A program made the translations under genes and the position numbers. From positions 1 to 29,667 of the forward strand of contig QEUW01000084.1 in NCBI GenBank assembly GCA_003577005.1: 29,667 bases of DNA. Direction: 5' to 3'. How positions within the stretch are numbered: the first letter of the stretch is position 1; each line of letters opens with the position of its first letter. The notes beneath the pieces were generated by a model. The model did no database searches, had not been told where the DNA came from, and saw only the letters and a program-made list of their open reading frames with translations. Source of the stretch: Chloroflexota bacterium. GTDB taxonomy: Bacteria > Chloroflexota > Anaerolineae > Caldilineales > Caldilineaceae. This document shows, piece after piece, positions 1 to 8,737 of this stretch.

Positions 1-3000
1 GCAACCGGCAAAGTGCACCGGCGCATCGCCCGGCCAGGCCAGGTGCGCCGTCACAGTTTGCCAGCCCACCTCCGTGCTATCGGGCAGCCGCACATCGACA
101 AAGATGTCGAAGAATGAGTCGGCGCGGAAACCGCTGCCCGGTCCCATTTGCGCATCAGCCAGTTGCAGACGCCAGGGGGCAAAACCCACCGGCATCGAGG
201 CTGTGGCGCCACTTGGCCCATGCACACATTGCACCTGCCCCGTCGCGAACTCGCTGTGGGTTGTGGTGATCGCCAGGAAGGCATTGACGGCCGGTACGGC
301 CAAATTTCCACCACCACCGCCAGGAACAGAGCCCGGCGGCAGCGAGTGCGGCGGGCTCACTACAACGCCCGGGATATCGGAGGTGCAGTTGAACGCGCTA
401 GGCGGCGCATTGCGAACCACATTGTTGAACGAGTCGCGCGCCGTCAGCAGCAGCGTATCTGCCAGACCGGGAAGCGAGATCTGGGGCGCCGCATTCAACG
501 AAAGCGCCACGATCTCGGTGGGGATCGGCTCGACATGGAGCGGTTGCCGGTCACCCAGGTCGTTCAGCAGTTCGCCATCCGCTTTGCGCACAACCACCAC
601 ATCGACCCAGTATTCGCCCGCTGCCGTAAAGTGCCACTGGGTCTGATAGTTGCCGTTGCCGTCGCTGACCGCCGGCACAAAATCCGAGATGATCTCACGC
701 CCGCTGATCTGAAAGAAGATGTCAAAGAACGAGTCGACCAGGTGCGGCTGAGCGCTCTCAAATTTTGCTGTCAAGGTTACCGGCTGGGATGGGATTGTCT
801 TGGTAACAGAGGTGGAGACTTTGACCCCAGTGATCACCGGCGTCCCCTCTGGTTCTGGCGTCTGAGATGGGGTCGGCTCGGTGGGCGTCGGCGCCGTCTC
901 GGTCAGGGTCGGCGTGGGTGTGACCGTTACCGTCGTCGGGCAGCGTTGGCCACCCAACCCCTTGACACCGTCGAGGATATCGAAAGGGATGCCGGTGCCC
1001 ACGCCACCCGGCCCGCCGGCGCCGGGACCTTCGCCCTCGCCGCCATTGCCGCCGTCGCCAGCCTTTTGCTGATTGCCACCCACCTGGCCACCGGGGTTGC
1101 CGCCAGCGCCAGCCCTGGAGGTGGCGTCGCCACCCTTGCCACCGTTGCCGCCCGCCTGCGGAGGGTTGCAACAATCGGCGCCTTTGCCGCCAATGCCGCC
1201 ACGGGCGTCGCCAAGACCGCCGTTGCCACCGTTGCGGGCGCCATTGCCCAACGCAGCGCCGCCGTCGCCGCCAGTAGCACTGGCCACACCACCATCACCC
1301 CCCTTACCGCCGGGACATTCCGGGCAGTCTCCCCCCTTACCCGCCTGGGCGGTGGCGTCGCCGCCGTGACCGCCTTGTGACTGGGAGAGCGCCATACCAG
1401 GCCGCCCTTTACGGGCGTTGGCCACCCCGCCATGACCGGCTGTGGCGGTAGCGTCGCCGCCTTTCTGGCAGTCGGTGCAGTCGCCGCCCGTGGCCGTGGC
1501 ATCACCACCCTTACCGCCGGTCGCCGTTGCAGCCTGGTCGATGCCGTTGATGCGGCCACGACCTGCATTCCCTGCAAGGGCGCGTGCACTGCCGGCATTG
1601 CCGCCGCTGGCCGTCGTGGCCTGGCAGGCGGCAGCCGGTGTCGCAACGCCACTCCCGCCCGGACCGCCGGTCGCCGTGGCGAGACCACCGTTGCCGGCCG
1701 TATATGCGCCGGCCACAATGAGATAGCGCCGCCACGCACCAGTCAGATAGGCGTCGCCACCCTGCCCGCTCCTTGCAAAGGCGCGACCGCCAGCGCCGCC
1801 GTGGGCCGTCGTGGGGCAAACTGCGTTGCCACCGGCGCCACCGGTTGCGGTAGCACTGCCGCCGGCGCCGCCGAGACCACCAGCCAGGGTCACATTACCG
1901 GTGCCGGTGACACGACCGCTCGCAATTGCTGATTTGGACGCCAGGCCACCGCGCCCACCGTACGCTGTGGCTGCACCACCTGACTGAGCAGCGGCGCAGC
2001 GATCTTCGCCGTCACCGCCCGTTGCCAGGCCAAAGCCACCGGCGCCGCCGTTGCCGCCGTCGATGGTGATACCGGGTTCCTCAAAATGAATCCCGCTGGT
2101 GGCGACAAAGAGCGCCTCGCGACCGGCGCGACCACCGTTCCCACCGCGTGCGTGCGCCGATCCGCCGGGGCGACCGGTGGCCGTGGCGTTGCCGCCGTCG
2201 CCGCCGTCGCCGGCCTGCAGGGTGACGCCGCCACAGACGGTGAGCCGCCCACGCACGTAAAAACGGACACCGCCGCCGTTGCCGCCATCCTGCCCACGGG
2301 CGCTGCCCACGGCAACCTTGTTGCGACCGTCACCACCATCTTGCCCGCGGATCACGACGTTGCGATTGATGACTACATGGCCGCGATAGAGATAGGTCAA
2401 ATTACGCCCGTGGCGCCCCAGGCCGGCCTGGGGTGGATTCTGGATATTGGCCTGGTTGACCAGAAAGGCGCCCTGTGGCGTAAGGGGTGGGCAGGCCGGT
2501 TGCTGCTCCACCGCGGCTGCCGCCACTTCGTCCGGGGCGTAAATATAGACCGAAGCCGTAGCTGTGCGGCTGTTGCCCTCGGTGTCGGCAACCGTCAACA
2601 CCACCTCATAGCGACCGGGATCGGCATAGCTGTGGGTTGCGGTGATTACATCGGCGGACGTACCGTCGCCAAAACTCCAGGCATAGGTGAGTGGCTCGTC
2701 ATGGACAGTAAGGGCGTCAGCGATAAACTCGATAGCTTCGCCCGCGGGCGCGGTCAGGTCAGCCGGCGCGATCTGGAGCGCGGGGGGAGCCAGTAGCGTT
2801 GCGTCGTCTGCATCATCGATCATAAGATAGAGCGTGGCCTGGCAGCTTTGACCGTCGTCGTCGGTTGCAGTGAGTGTAACGGAATAGCTGCCGGGGTTGG
2901 CGTACAGATGGGTGATCTGGGCGCCGGTCACGGTCGGGTTGCCGTCGCCGACATCCCACGCAAAGATGACGGGGCCGCCGTCCGGGTCTACACCGGTGGC

Positions 3001-3669
3001 TGTAAAACGGATCAGCGCCGGGTCGTCGGGTAGAGCCGTCTGCCAAAGGGTGTTGGCGCTGGCGGTGCAGACCGGCGGCAACAGCTCGGCCGAGTGGTAC
3101 TCATCGGGCAGCGCAAATTCCCACTCCTGGAGCGAGCGGTCGTTGGTAAGCGTAATGTCGCCGCTGCTCTCCACAAGGGCAGCCGTCTCGACCGTGCCGA
3201 TGTTGAGCGCAGCGCCGGCCACAATCGTGAGCGGTCCAGGGTCGCCGGTGTCGGGGTCACTACAGCGGTTGTCAACGCTGCCGGTGATGGTGACATCGCC
3301 GCTACTCTCCAGCGTGATCGCCACACAATCTCCTACGAATGCACCGGCGATGTGGATTGGGCCGTTGATGCGGAGTGTGACCGGCCCTAGCACGGTTACC
3401 GTGATCCCGGCGGGGATGTCAAGACCGCCAAATGTGTATTCGCCACCGGCCAGTTGGGTCGATGCGTGAGGATTGAAGAGAGCCTGCGGTGGCGGCTTTT
3501 CACCCTGGCTCACAATAGGCAAGAAGACAGAGGAACTGGTTATTGGGTCAGCGCCGGCAGGAGAGGCCGGGCCGGCAAAGACATCGCGGGCGTTCGTCAC
3601 CAGCAAAACAAACAGACAGAACGCACTACAGAGCCAGCCATACGGCGAAGTCATAACACGGGGTTGCAT
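1..3669 (-). CDS. Large secreted PKD-domain protein with a long glycine-rich tract (3' end beyond window)
   Basis: One frame stays open from ATG 3669–3667 to the window edge, 1,223 codons with no stop; I re-read it at several points and the frame holds. The start has a strong Shine-Dalgarno (AAAGGAG, 7 nt before ATG). The N-terminus is a signal peptide with a hydrophobic core CLFVLLV and a likely cut after VFA. Residues ~70–190 look like short beta-helix rungs (SSGDVTITG, SSGDITLTN). Two PKD domains follow (~220–275 with AWDVGDGNP, ~300–375 with AWSFGDGTS). Residues ~440–908 are a glycine-rich tract of GG-X-GG-X and ATGG repeats. A Thr/Pro linker (TVTPTPTLTETAPTPTEP) leads to beta-sandwich-like repeats that share DSFFDIF twice. 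It is probably an exported surface or adhesive protein. The function is unknown; the glycine tract resembles mycobacterial PE_PGRS only in composition. Confidence 0.88.
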   Translation of the reverse strand, partial: MQPRVMTSPYGWLCSAFCLFVLLVTNARDVFAGPASPAGADPITSSSVFLPIVSQGEKPPPQALFNPHASTQLAGGEYTFGGLDIPAGITVTVLGPVTLRINGPIHIAGAFVGDCVAITLESSGDVTITGSVDNRCSDPDTGDPGPLTIVAGAALNIGTVETAALVESSGDITLTNDRSLQEWEFALPDEYHSAELLPPVCTASANTLWQTALPDDPALIRFTATGVDPDGGPVIFAWDVGDGNPTVTGAQITHLYANPGSYSVTLTATDDDGQSCQATLYLMIDDADDATLLAPPALQIAPADLTAPAGEAIEFIADALTVHDEPLTYAWSFGDGTSADVITATHSYADPGRYEVVLTVADTEGNSRTATASVYIYAPDEVAAAAVEQQPACPPLTPQGAFLVNQANIQNPPQAGLGRHGRNLTYLYRGHVVINRNVVIRGQDGGDGRNKVAVGSARGQDGGNGGGVRFYVRGRLTVCGGVTLQAGDGGDGGNATATGRPGGSAHARGGNGGRAGREALFVATSGIHFEEPGITIDGGNGGAGGFGLATGGDGEDRCAAAQSGGAATAYGGRGGLASKSAIASGRVTGTGNVTLAGGLGGAGGSATATGGAGGNAVCPTTAHGGAGGRAFARSGQGGDAYLTGAWRRYLIVAGAYTAGNGGLATATGGPGGSGVATPAAACQATTASGGNAGSARALAGNAGRGRINGIDQAATATGGKGGDATATGGDCTDCQKGGDATATAGHGGVANARKGRPGMALSQSQGGHGGDATAQAGKGGDCPECPGGKGGDGGVASATGGDGGAALGNGARNGGNGGLGDARGGIGGKGADCCNPPQAGGNGGKGGDATSRAGAGGNPGGQVGGNQQKAGDGGNGGEGEGPGAGGPGGVGTGIPFDILDGVKGLGGQRCPTTVTVTPTPTLTETAPTPTEPTPSQTPEPEGTPVITGVKVSTSVTKTIPSQPVTLTAKFESAQPHLVDSFFDIFFQISGREIISDFVPAVSDGNGNYQTQWHFTAAGEYWVDVVVVRKADGELLNDLGDRQPLHVEPIPTEIVALSLNAAPQISLPGLADTLLLTARDSFNNVVRNAPPSAFNCTSDIPGVVVSPPHSLPPGSVPGGGGGNLAVPAVNAFLAITTTHSEFATGQVQCVHGPSGATASMPVGFAPWRLQLADAQMGPGSGFRADSFFDIFVDVRLPDSTEVGWQTVTAHLAWPGDAPVHFAGC

Positions 3670-4061
3670 GAGGGTGCTCCTTTCCGAAGATCTGGGTAAG
3701 CCAGACAGGCTGATAAGGCGATAAAGATGCATTGTTGTTACCAGATAGACGGATGAGTTTACGAGCACCTTTCCACGAAGGTTGTCTCTTGCCTACGCAC
3801 CTCAAACAATTTTGTCCGTGTCTAGTACATGTTTAGCAGAACCTGGACATGCGGTAGCACGGCGCGCTATAGGCCCCCGCGAGCTGCTATGGCGGCGCCA
3901 GTTGCTCAATCGGGGGATCAAGTTCACTTTGCGCACGCCAAGACCTGTGCTATAATGGCGACGCTCCAGGGTGTGCTCGGCAGTTTCCACCGGATGAATA
4001 GCTCTGGTGCAGATTCCCTCTTCGTTCCCTGTGAGGCGTTGAGAGCAGCGGGAGAAAGACA
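3670..4061. other. Divergent intergenic region
   Basis: This is 392 bp between two divergently transcribed genes. It holds the ribosome binding site of the minus-strand gene at its left end and the TATAAT-type promoter of the plus-strand gene at 3951–3956. I found no convincing gene; a 78-codon plus-strand frame at 3829–4065 runs through the promoter and has no recognisable content. Confidence 0.6.
3928..3956 (+). promoter_or_regulatory. Candidate sigma-70-type promoter for the DUF151 gene
   Basis: A perfect TATAAT lies at 3951–3956, about 105 bp before the ATG at 4062. The -35 side is poor: TTTGCG at 3928–3933 with a 17-bp spacer. The -10 match and the correct direction support it; the weak -35 leaves doubt. 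Confidence 0.5.
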
Positions 4062-4595
4062 ATGATCGAAGTGACGATTGAGAGTATTCGAGTCAGCCTG
4101 ATGTCGCAAAATCGTATTGTGGTCTTGCGCGAAGAGGGTGGGGAACGGTTTATCCCCATCTGGATCGGCCCGTTTGAGGCCGACGCCATCACGCTGCAAT
4201 TGCAAGGCATGGAAGTGCCGCGCCCGCTGACTCATGATCTATTAAAAAGCGTAATCGAGGCGCTGGGTGCAGAAGTGTTGCACATTGTCATCAGCGGCCT
4301 GGAGAAGAACACCTATTTTGCCCGGATCGTGCTCGACGTGGACGGCGACACTGTCGAAATCGACAGCCGCCCCAGCGACGCTATCGCCCTAGCCGTGCGC
4401 ACCAGCGCCCCCCTTTATGTGGCCGACGAAGTGATGGCCCACGCTGGCATGCAGCCTGAAGAAGAGATGAGCCTGGGTACGGGTGCGGCCCACCCTGAAC
4501 TCGGCGAACCAGAAGACGGCGCCCCCGAGGACCTGGGCGCCTTCAAGGATTTTGTCGAAGGGCTGGACCTGGACAAGCTACTCGGTAACAACTGA
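4062..4595 (+). CDS. Bifunctional nuclease family protein (DUF151)
   Basis: A 177-residue protein. Residues 1–130 match the DUF151/BFN fold: [13 protein letters not shown] near the start, [12 protein letters not shown] in the middle, and the family's diagnostic [14 protein letters not shown] at ~100–114. Family members have been reported to have DNase and RNase activity; this is known of the family, not shown here. The C-terminal ~45 residues are acidic ([15 protein letters not shown]) and lie outside the conserved domain. The ATG has a purine-rich Shine-Dalgarno (GGGAGAAAG) and a TATAAT promoter ~105 bp upstream. An intrinsic terminator downstream separates it from dnaB, so it may be a single-gene unit. 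Confidence 0.9.
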   Translation: MIEVTIESIRVSLMSQNRIVVLREEGGERFIPIWIGPFEADAITLQLQGMEVPRPLTHDLLKSVIEALGAEVLHIVISGLEKNTYFARIVLDVDGDTVEIDSRPSDAIALAVRTSAPLYVADEVMAHAGMQPEEEMSLGTGAAHPELGEPEDGAPEDLGAFKDFVEGLDLDKLLGNN

Positions 4596-4663
4596 ACTAC
4601 TGATCCCCGGTTTACTCCCAAATCGCGCCACGTTACCGGGTTCTCCTGCGATTGCACACTGAT

Positions 4664-4698
4664 ACGGCGAGGCCGCCGTTGCGGCTTCGCCGTTTTTT
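4664..4698 (+). terminator. Intrinsic terminator between the DUF151 gene and dnaB
   Basis: A 13-bp stem (arms 4664–4676 and 4681–4693, one G·T pair) closes a CGTT loop and runs directly into six T residues (4693–4698). It ends only 19 nt before the dnaB ATG at 4718, so it is either the terminator of the nuclease gene or an attenuator in a dnaB leader. It also argues that dnaB does not begin at the upstream in-frame TTG (4652), because the hairpin would then be coding. Confidence 0.85.
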
Positions 4699-4717
4699 GC
4701 CGGTTTTCTCTCCATCT

Positions 4718-6079
4718 ATGAGTGACTTTGAAGCGCCTGCCAAGAGCATCCCCGCCAATTTAGACGCCGAGCGCGCGGTCCTCGGCTCGCTCATGATCGA
4801 CCCGGACGCCATCGTCAAGGTCGCCAGCTTTCTGCGGCCTGAAGATTTCTACCGGGAGCGCCATGTCTGGCTTTATCAAGCTATGCTGGCCCTCAACGAG
4901 CGCCGCGAGCCGCTCGATTTTGTCACTATCGTGGATGAACTGGAGCGTCACGGCCAACTGGAGGAGATCGGCGGGCCGGCCTTCCTGACGGACCTCATCA
5001 GCAATACACCCACTGCACTCTTTATCGACCACTATGCCCGTATCGTCGAGCGCGAGGCGGTGCGCCGCCGGTTGATCAGCGCCGCGGGCAAGGTCGCCGA
5101 ACTGGCCTACGACGAAGGCCAGGAGGTGGACGATGTCGTCGACCGCGCCGAACAGATCATCCTCGGCGTAAGCGAGAGCCGCATCCACCGCGACCTGCAA
5201 CCGATCCGCGCCATCATGAACAACGTGGTGGACCGCATCGACTTCCTCGCCCGCAACCAGGGCACGCTCATGGGCGTCCCCACCGGCTTTACCATGCTCG
5301 ACCGGCTGCTGGGTGGGCTACAAAAGAGCGACTTGATCATCCTGGCAGGAAGACCGGGAATGGGGAAGTCGAGCTTCGGTTTATCCATTGCCCAGACCGC
5401 CGCCAAACGTTTCGATGCCCGCGTCGCCGTCTTTAGCCTGGAGATGAGTAACGAACAGATGGTGCAGCGGCTGCTCTCCATGGAGACGGGCATTGACAGC
5501 CATCGCCTACGCCTCGGTGCAGTGCAGGAGGAAGAATGGCCGGTCTTGCTCGAGGCGGCCAACATGCTTGCCAACACCAACATCTTTATCGACGACACCC
5601 CCGCAGCCAGCGTCGTCGAGATCCGCACCAAAGCGCGGCGGCTCTACGCCGAACACGGGTTGGACATGATCTTCATCGACTATATGCAGCTCATGACCGG
5701 CCAGGGCGCCATCGGGCGCAACGACAACCGCCAGCAGGAGATCAGCTATATCAGCCGCTCGCTCAAGGCGCTCGCCCGCGAACTCAACGTGCCCGTGCTG
5801 GCGGCCAGCCAGCTCAGCCGCGCCGTCGAAAGCCGCGCCGATAAACGGCCAATGTTGTCGGATCTACGCGAATCGGGATCGATCGAACAAGACGCGGATG
5901 TGGTATTATTCATCTATCGCGAAGATTACTATATCGAGGATACCGACCGCCAGAATATTGCCGATGTGCTCGTAGCAAAACACCGGCACGGCGCCACCGG
6001 CACGGTCAGCCTCTATTTCCGCAAAGAGTTAACCCAGTTCCGCGATCTGGAGATCCAGCGGACAGAGTTGGACTATTAG
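4718..6079 (+). CDS. dnaB: Replicative DNA helicase DnaB
   Basis: A 453-residue, normal-length DnaB. The N-terminal helical domain ([18 protein letters not shown]) covers residues ~11–115. The RecA-like motor follows: Walker [10 protein letters not shown] at 211–219, catalytic Glu in FSLEMS (~242), Walker B IFIDYMQL (~318–325), SQLSRAVE and [11 protein letters not shown], then the KHRHGATG segment (~421–428), which in DnaB carries the trans-acting Lys and Arg. No intein interrupts the Walker motifs. It unwinds DNA at the replication fork as a hexamer. The start at 4718 ([10 protein letters not shown]) is chosen over TTG 4652 because a terminator hairpin lies between them. No clear Shine-Dalgarno precedes it. 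The DnaD-like and helicase-loader-like genes follow on the same strand. Confidence 0.97.
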   Translation: MSDFEAPAKSIPANLDAERAVLGSLMIDPDAIVKVASFLRPEDFYRERHVWLYQAMLALNERREPLDFVTIVDELERHGQLEEIGGPAFLTDLISNTPTALFIDHYARIVEREAVRRRLISAAGKVAELAYDEGQEVDDVVDRAEQIILGVSESRIHRDLQPIRAIMNNVVDRIDFLARNQGTLMGVPTGFTMLDRLLGGLQKSDLIILAGRPGMGKSSFGLSIAQTAAKRFDARVAVFSLEMSNEQMVQRLLSMETGIDSHRLRLGAVQEEEWPVLLEAANMLANTNIFIDDTPAASVVEIRTKARRLYAEHGLDMIFIDYMQLMTGQGAIGRNDNRQQEISYISRSLKALARELNVPVLAASQLSRAVESRADKRPMLSDLRESGSIEQDADVVLFIYREDYYIEDTDRQNIADVLVAKHRHGATGTVSLYFRKELTQFRDLEIQRTELDY

Positions 6080-6092
6080 AATTTCAAAGAAC

Positions 6093-6318
6093 AAAAGCGG
6101 TTCACAGAGAGCACAGAGGTAACTCTCTGTCAGAAGCTGTTTGAAAAGGGGGCTCCACGCTGGTGCGTGTACCTGCAAGGTGTGTTGCACTTCAGGAATG
6201 CCCGGTGGCCCAGGTGCATCGCACGCTTCACGGGCAACGCACCGATCCTTTTCAAACAGCCTCTGCAAGAACTTTGTGAAAGTACTCTGTGTCTTCTCTG
6301 TGCTCTCTGTGAACTGCT
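6093..6318. repeat. Nested inverted-repeat, MITE-like element after dnaB
   Basis: The outer arms match in 25 of 26 positions (6093–6118 against 6293–6318, both containing CACAGAGAGCACAGAG when read outward). A second pair lies inside them (AGAAGCTGTTTGAAAAGG at 6132–6149 against 6247–6264, one mismatch). The arms enclose an ~85-bp core related to 15310–15395. There is no coding sequence. The whole could fold into one long hairpin downstream of dnaB. It fills most of the 287-bp gap before the DnaD-like gene. Confidence 0.8.
6160..6245 (-). repeat. Dispersed ~85-bp repeat, copy A
   Basis: Read on the minus strand it aligns without large gaps to plus-strand 15310–15395. Shared blocks include GGTGCGTTGC, GTGCGATGCA, CTGG, GGGC and CACCTTGCAG in the same order and spacing. 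It is the core of the larger inverted repeat around it. Confidence 0.75.
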
Positions 6319-6366
6319 TTTTGCTCCGGCCTGTCCAGGTTAAAGAGACTTGGGGGATCTTGTAAG

Positions 6367-7179
6367 ATGCCAACCAACGCCACCGGTTTTATCGGTTTTC
6401 CTGATATAAAAATGAAGCCGGTTGTCATCCCGGACCACTTCTTCACCGATCTCCTGCCGCAGATCGACGACCTGGCTGAGCTCAAGCTCACGTTGCACTG
6501 CTTCTGGTTGCTCAACGAACAGACCAGCGAACTGCGCTATCTACGCGGCGCTGACCTGCGCCAGGATGAGACCCTGCTCCGCAGTCTGACGCTTGACAAC
6601 GATCTACGCACCCCTCAGGAGGCGCTCGCCGACGCCCTGCAACGCGCCGTTGCACGCAACACTCTGCTCAAACTGGAGATCGAAACTGATCTTGAAGATA
6701 GAGAAGGAGAGGGTGCTGGAGTGGAGGAGACAATTCCCCATTCCGCATTTCGCACTCCGGATTCCAAAATAGAGGATTGGTATTTTATCAACACGGTCAA
6801 GGGGCGGCAGACGCTGGCGCTGATCCGCCAGGGCAAGCTTAAAGAAGTGGAGGCCGCCATCCCCGACGAGGCGCGGTTGCGCGTGCAGCGGCCTAATATC
6901 TATGTCCTCTATGAGCAGAACATCAATTTGATGACACCGCTGATCGCCGACCAGTTGCGCGATCTGGAGAAAAGCTATCCGCCCGCCTGGATCGAGGAGG
7001 CGTTTGAGATTGCGGTCAGCCGCAACAAACGCCATCTGCGCTATATCCAAAACATCCTCAAGCGTTGGGAGACGGAAGGAAAAGAGGGCGACCGCCATGA
7101 AGAATCTGGCCGCAATCCTGCAGGAGAACGCAAACGTAGCTACCTCCCTGACGAGTTCTCAGATGTCATCCTCGGCTAA
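6367..7179 (+). CDS. DnaD-like replication protein
   Basis: A 270-residue soluble protein. The N-terminal ~70 residues ([26 protein letters not shown] split by predicted helices) resemble the winged-helix half of DnaD/phage replication-initiation proteins. Residues ~175–240 ([39 protein letters not shown]) match the DnaD/DnaB_2 C-terminal domain and its YIxxILxxW signature. Such proteins help load the replicative helicase; the position between dnaB and a loader-like ATPase supports that role. Residues ~122–134 ([11 protein letters not shown]) are encoded by a 7-bp repeat array, which looks like an in-frame insertion into the linker between the two domains. The ATG at 6367 has only a distant GGGGGA; ATG 6412 is an alternative start. 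The 3' end overlaps the next gene by 83 bp. Confidence 0.82.
   Translation: MPTNATGFIGFPDIKMKPVVIPDHFFTDLLPQIDDLAELKLTLHCFWLLNEQTSELRYLRGADLRQDETLLRSLTLDNDLRTPQEALADALQRAVARNTLLKLEIETDLEDREGEGAGVEETIPHSAFRTPDSKIEDWYFINTVKGRQTLALIRQGKLKEVEAAIPDEARLRVQRPNIYVLYEQNINLMTPLIADQLRDLEKSYPPAWIEEAFEIAVSRNKRHLRYIQNILKRWETEGKEGDRHEESGRNPAGERKRSYLPDEFSDVILG
6733..6767 (+). repeat. Heptanucleotide (STRR-like) array inside the DnaD-like gene
   Basis: Five consecutive 7-bp units: ATTCCCC, ATTCCGC, ATTTCGC, ACTCCGG, ATTCCAA. The array stays in frame and encodes part of the interdomain linker. Confidence 0.75.
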
Positions 7180-8542
7180 ACGATCACAGCAGCCCATTGT
7201 CAGCGTGAGCCAGATGCTCGACGAACGCTGTCCCATCTGCGGCGGCGCCGGCTTTGTCGTGCCGGACCTACCCATCGGCCACCCCGATTTTGGCAAGGCG
7301 CTGCCCTGTCGCTGCCGCCAACAGGAGCGGCTCGAACGACGGCTCCGCAACTTCCAACGGCTGGGCAATCTGGAGACCTTACGCCGGCTCACCTTCGAGA
7401 ACTTCTATCCTGAACCGGGCCACTATCCGCCGGAACAGCAGCACAATCTGCGCCGCGCCTACGACACCTGCACTCACTATGCGCAAGAGCCAGAAGCCTG
7501 GCTACTGCTGATCGGCGACTATGGTTGCGGCAAGACACACCTGGCCGCAGCCATTGCCAACGCCCGGCTTGACCTCGGCGAGCCGGTGCTCTTTATGATC
7601 GTGCCGGACCTGCTTGACCATCTGCGCACCACCTACAACCCGGACAGCGAGATCGGCTATGACGAGTTGTTCGAGGAGTTGCGCAACACACCGCTGTTGA
7701 TCCTGGATGACCTGGGCGCTCAGAGCAGCACCGCCTGGGCGCAAGAGAAGCTCTTCCAGTTGCTCAACCATCGCTACAACGCCCAGTTGCCCACCGTTAT
7801 CACCACCAACCAACGGCTGGAGGATATCGAGCCGCGGTTGCGCAGCCGGCTGCTCGACCAACACCTGGTCAGCCAGGTCATCATCACCGCACCGGACTAT
7901 CGCGCCGGTAGCAATCCGGCGCAGAGCGATCTCAGTTCACTCAATCTGCACAATGATCAGCGTTTCAATACCTTTGATATCGAGCGGGGCGATCTCAAGG
8001 GCGAGGAGCGGCTCAACCTGCGTAAAGTGGCTGAAGCATGCCAGGAATATGCCAAATCGCCGCACGGCTGGCTCGTTCTCAGCGGGAAAAACGGCTGTGG
8101 CAAGACGCACCTGGCAGCCGCCATCGCCAACGAATGGATCAGCCACGGGCACAACGTCATGTTCATCGTGACACCCGATCTGCTCGACCACCTGCGGGCG
8201 GCCTACAGCCCTCAGGCTACCACCTCGTACGACCAGCGTTTTGATACGATCAAAAATGTCGCGCTCCTGGTGCTGGATGACCTGGGCACCGAAAGCGCCA
8301 CGCCCTGGGCGCGTGAAAAACTCTATCAACTGCTCAACCACCGCTACAACGCCCAGTTACCCACGGTCATCACCACTAGCGCCGGGCCGTACGAGATCGA
8401 ACCTTGGTTGCGCAGCCGCATGTTCGACCAGCGCCGCTGCCAATACTGGGCCATCACTGCCCCCGAATATATCGCCAGCCGCACTCGCCCCCAGTACGAT
8501 TCTCCCAACAAATCTCGCCGCACCAAAACTGGCGCCGGCTAA
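7097..8542 (+). CDS. DnaC-like helicase loader with two fused AAA+ ATPase modules
   Basis: A 481-residue protein from ATG 7097 (GAGGG Shine-Dalgarno 8 nt upstream). Residues 45–73 hold four cysteines (CPICGG and CRC), a probable zinc site as in DnaC/DnaI-type loaders. Module 1 has Walker A GDYGCGKT (140–147), Walker B LLILDD (200–205), TTNQ sensor-1 region and RLRSR (247–251). Module 2 repeats this about 190 residues later: GKNGCGKT (330–337), LLVLDD (~390–395) and WLRSR. The stretch [16 protein letters not shown] is identical in both, showing a recent internal duplication. In module 2 the sensor-1 Asn becomes Ser (ITTS) and Pro-Arg becomes Pro-Trp, so it may be less active. The usual loader has one AAA+ module of ~250–330 residues. 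The likely role is loading DnaB, encoded two genes upstream. Confidence 0.88.
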   Translation: MKNLAAILQENANVATSLTSSQMSSSAKRSQQPIVSVSQMLDERCPICGGAGFVVPDLPIGHPDFGKALPCRCRQQERLERRLRNFQRLGNLETLRRLTFENFYPEPGHYPPEQQHNLRRAYDTCTHYAQEPEAWLLLIGDYGCGKTHLAAAIANARLDLGEPVLFMIVPDLLDHLRTTYNPDSEIGYDELFEELRNTPLLILDDLGAQSSTAWAQEKLFQLLNHRYNAQLPTVITTNQRLEDIEPRLRSRLLDQHLVSQVIITAPDYRAGSNPAQSDLSSLNLHNDQRFNTFDIERGDLKGEERLNLRKVAEACQEYAKSPHGWLVLSGKNGCGKTHLAAAIANEWISHGHNVMFIVTPDLLDHLRAAYSPQATTSYDQRFDTIKNVALLVLDDLGTESATPWAREKLYQLLNHRYNAQLPTVITTSAGPYEIEPWLRSRMFDQRRCQYWAITAPEYIASRTRPQYDSPNKSRRTKTGAG

Positions 8543-8557
8543 TTCACAGACGCTGCT

Positions 8558-8599
8558 CATTGAGCATTAACCATTGAGCACCTAGCATTGACTATTCAC
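8558..8599 (+). repeat. Heptanucleotide (STRR-like) array, intergenic
   Basis: Six consecutive 7-bp units: CATTGAG, CATTAAC, CATTGAG, CACCTAG, CATTGAC, TATTCAC. It lies just after the stop of the loader gene and before the promoter of the next operon. Confidence 0.75.
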
Positions 8600-8630
8600 C
8601 CCTTCCCGCTCCCGGAACTCCTTTCCTCGT

Positions 8631-8660
8631 TTGGTCGTCCTACTGGCAATGTGCTATACT
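8631..8660 (+). promoter_or_regulatory. Promoter of the SH3 lipoprotein–GH–GT39 operon
   Basis: TTGGTC (8631–8636) and TATACT (8655–8660) are separated by 18 bp, and the -10 is extended by TGC just before it. It lies ~78 bp before ATG 8738 in the only gap upstream of this operon. Confidence 0.65.
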
Positions 8661-8737
8661 CTGCGCGCGACATTTTCTGGATAGGAGGATTGTCATCGCC
8701 AGGGACTCGCTGGTGATTGCAAGAGGTGACAACATCG

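Noticed and set aside
148..1380. Plus-strand 410-codon frame
   Set aside because: It is an antisense shadow of the PKD/glycine-rich gene; GGC/GCC repeats keep several frames open and the product has no domain.
927..1739. Minus-strand 270-codon frame, Ala/Pro/Arg-rich
   Set aside because: Same strand but shifted relative to the 1,223-codon frame; composition is what a shifted glycine-repeat frame gives.
900..2400. Repetitive DNA that might be mistaken for a CRISPR or tandem array
   Set aside because: The repetition follows codons for GG-X and ATGG motifs, with no fixed repeat or spacer length.
3829..4065. 78-codon plus-strand frame before the DUF151 gene
   Set aside because: It runs across the TATAAT promoter and the ribosome binding site of the next gene and has no recognisable content.
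4652..4717. N-terminal extension of DnaB from TTG
   Set aside because: It would be encoded by a clear intrinsic terminator, and DnaB homology starts after ATG 4718.
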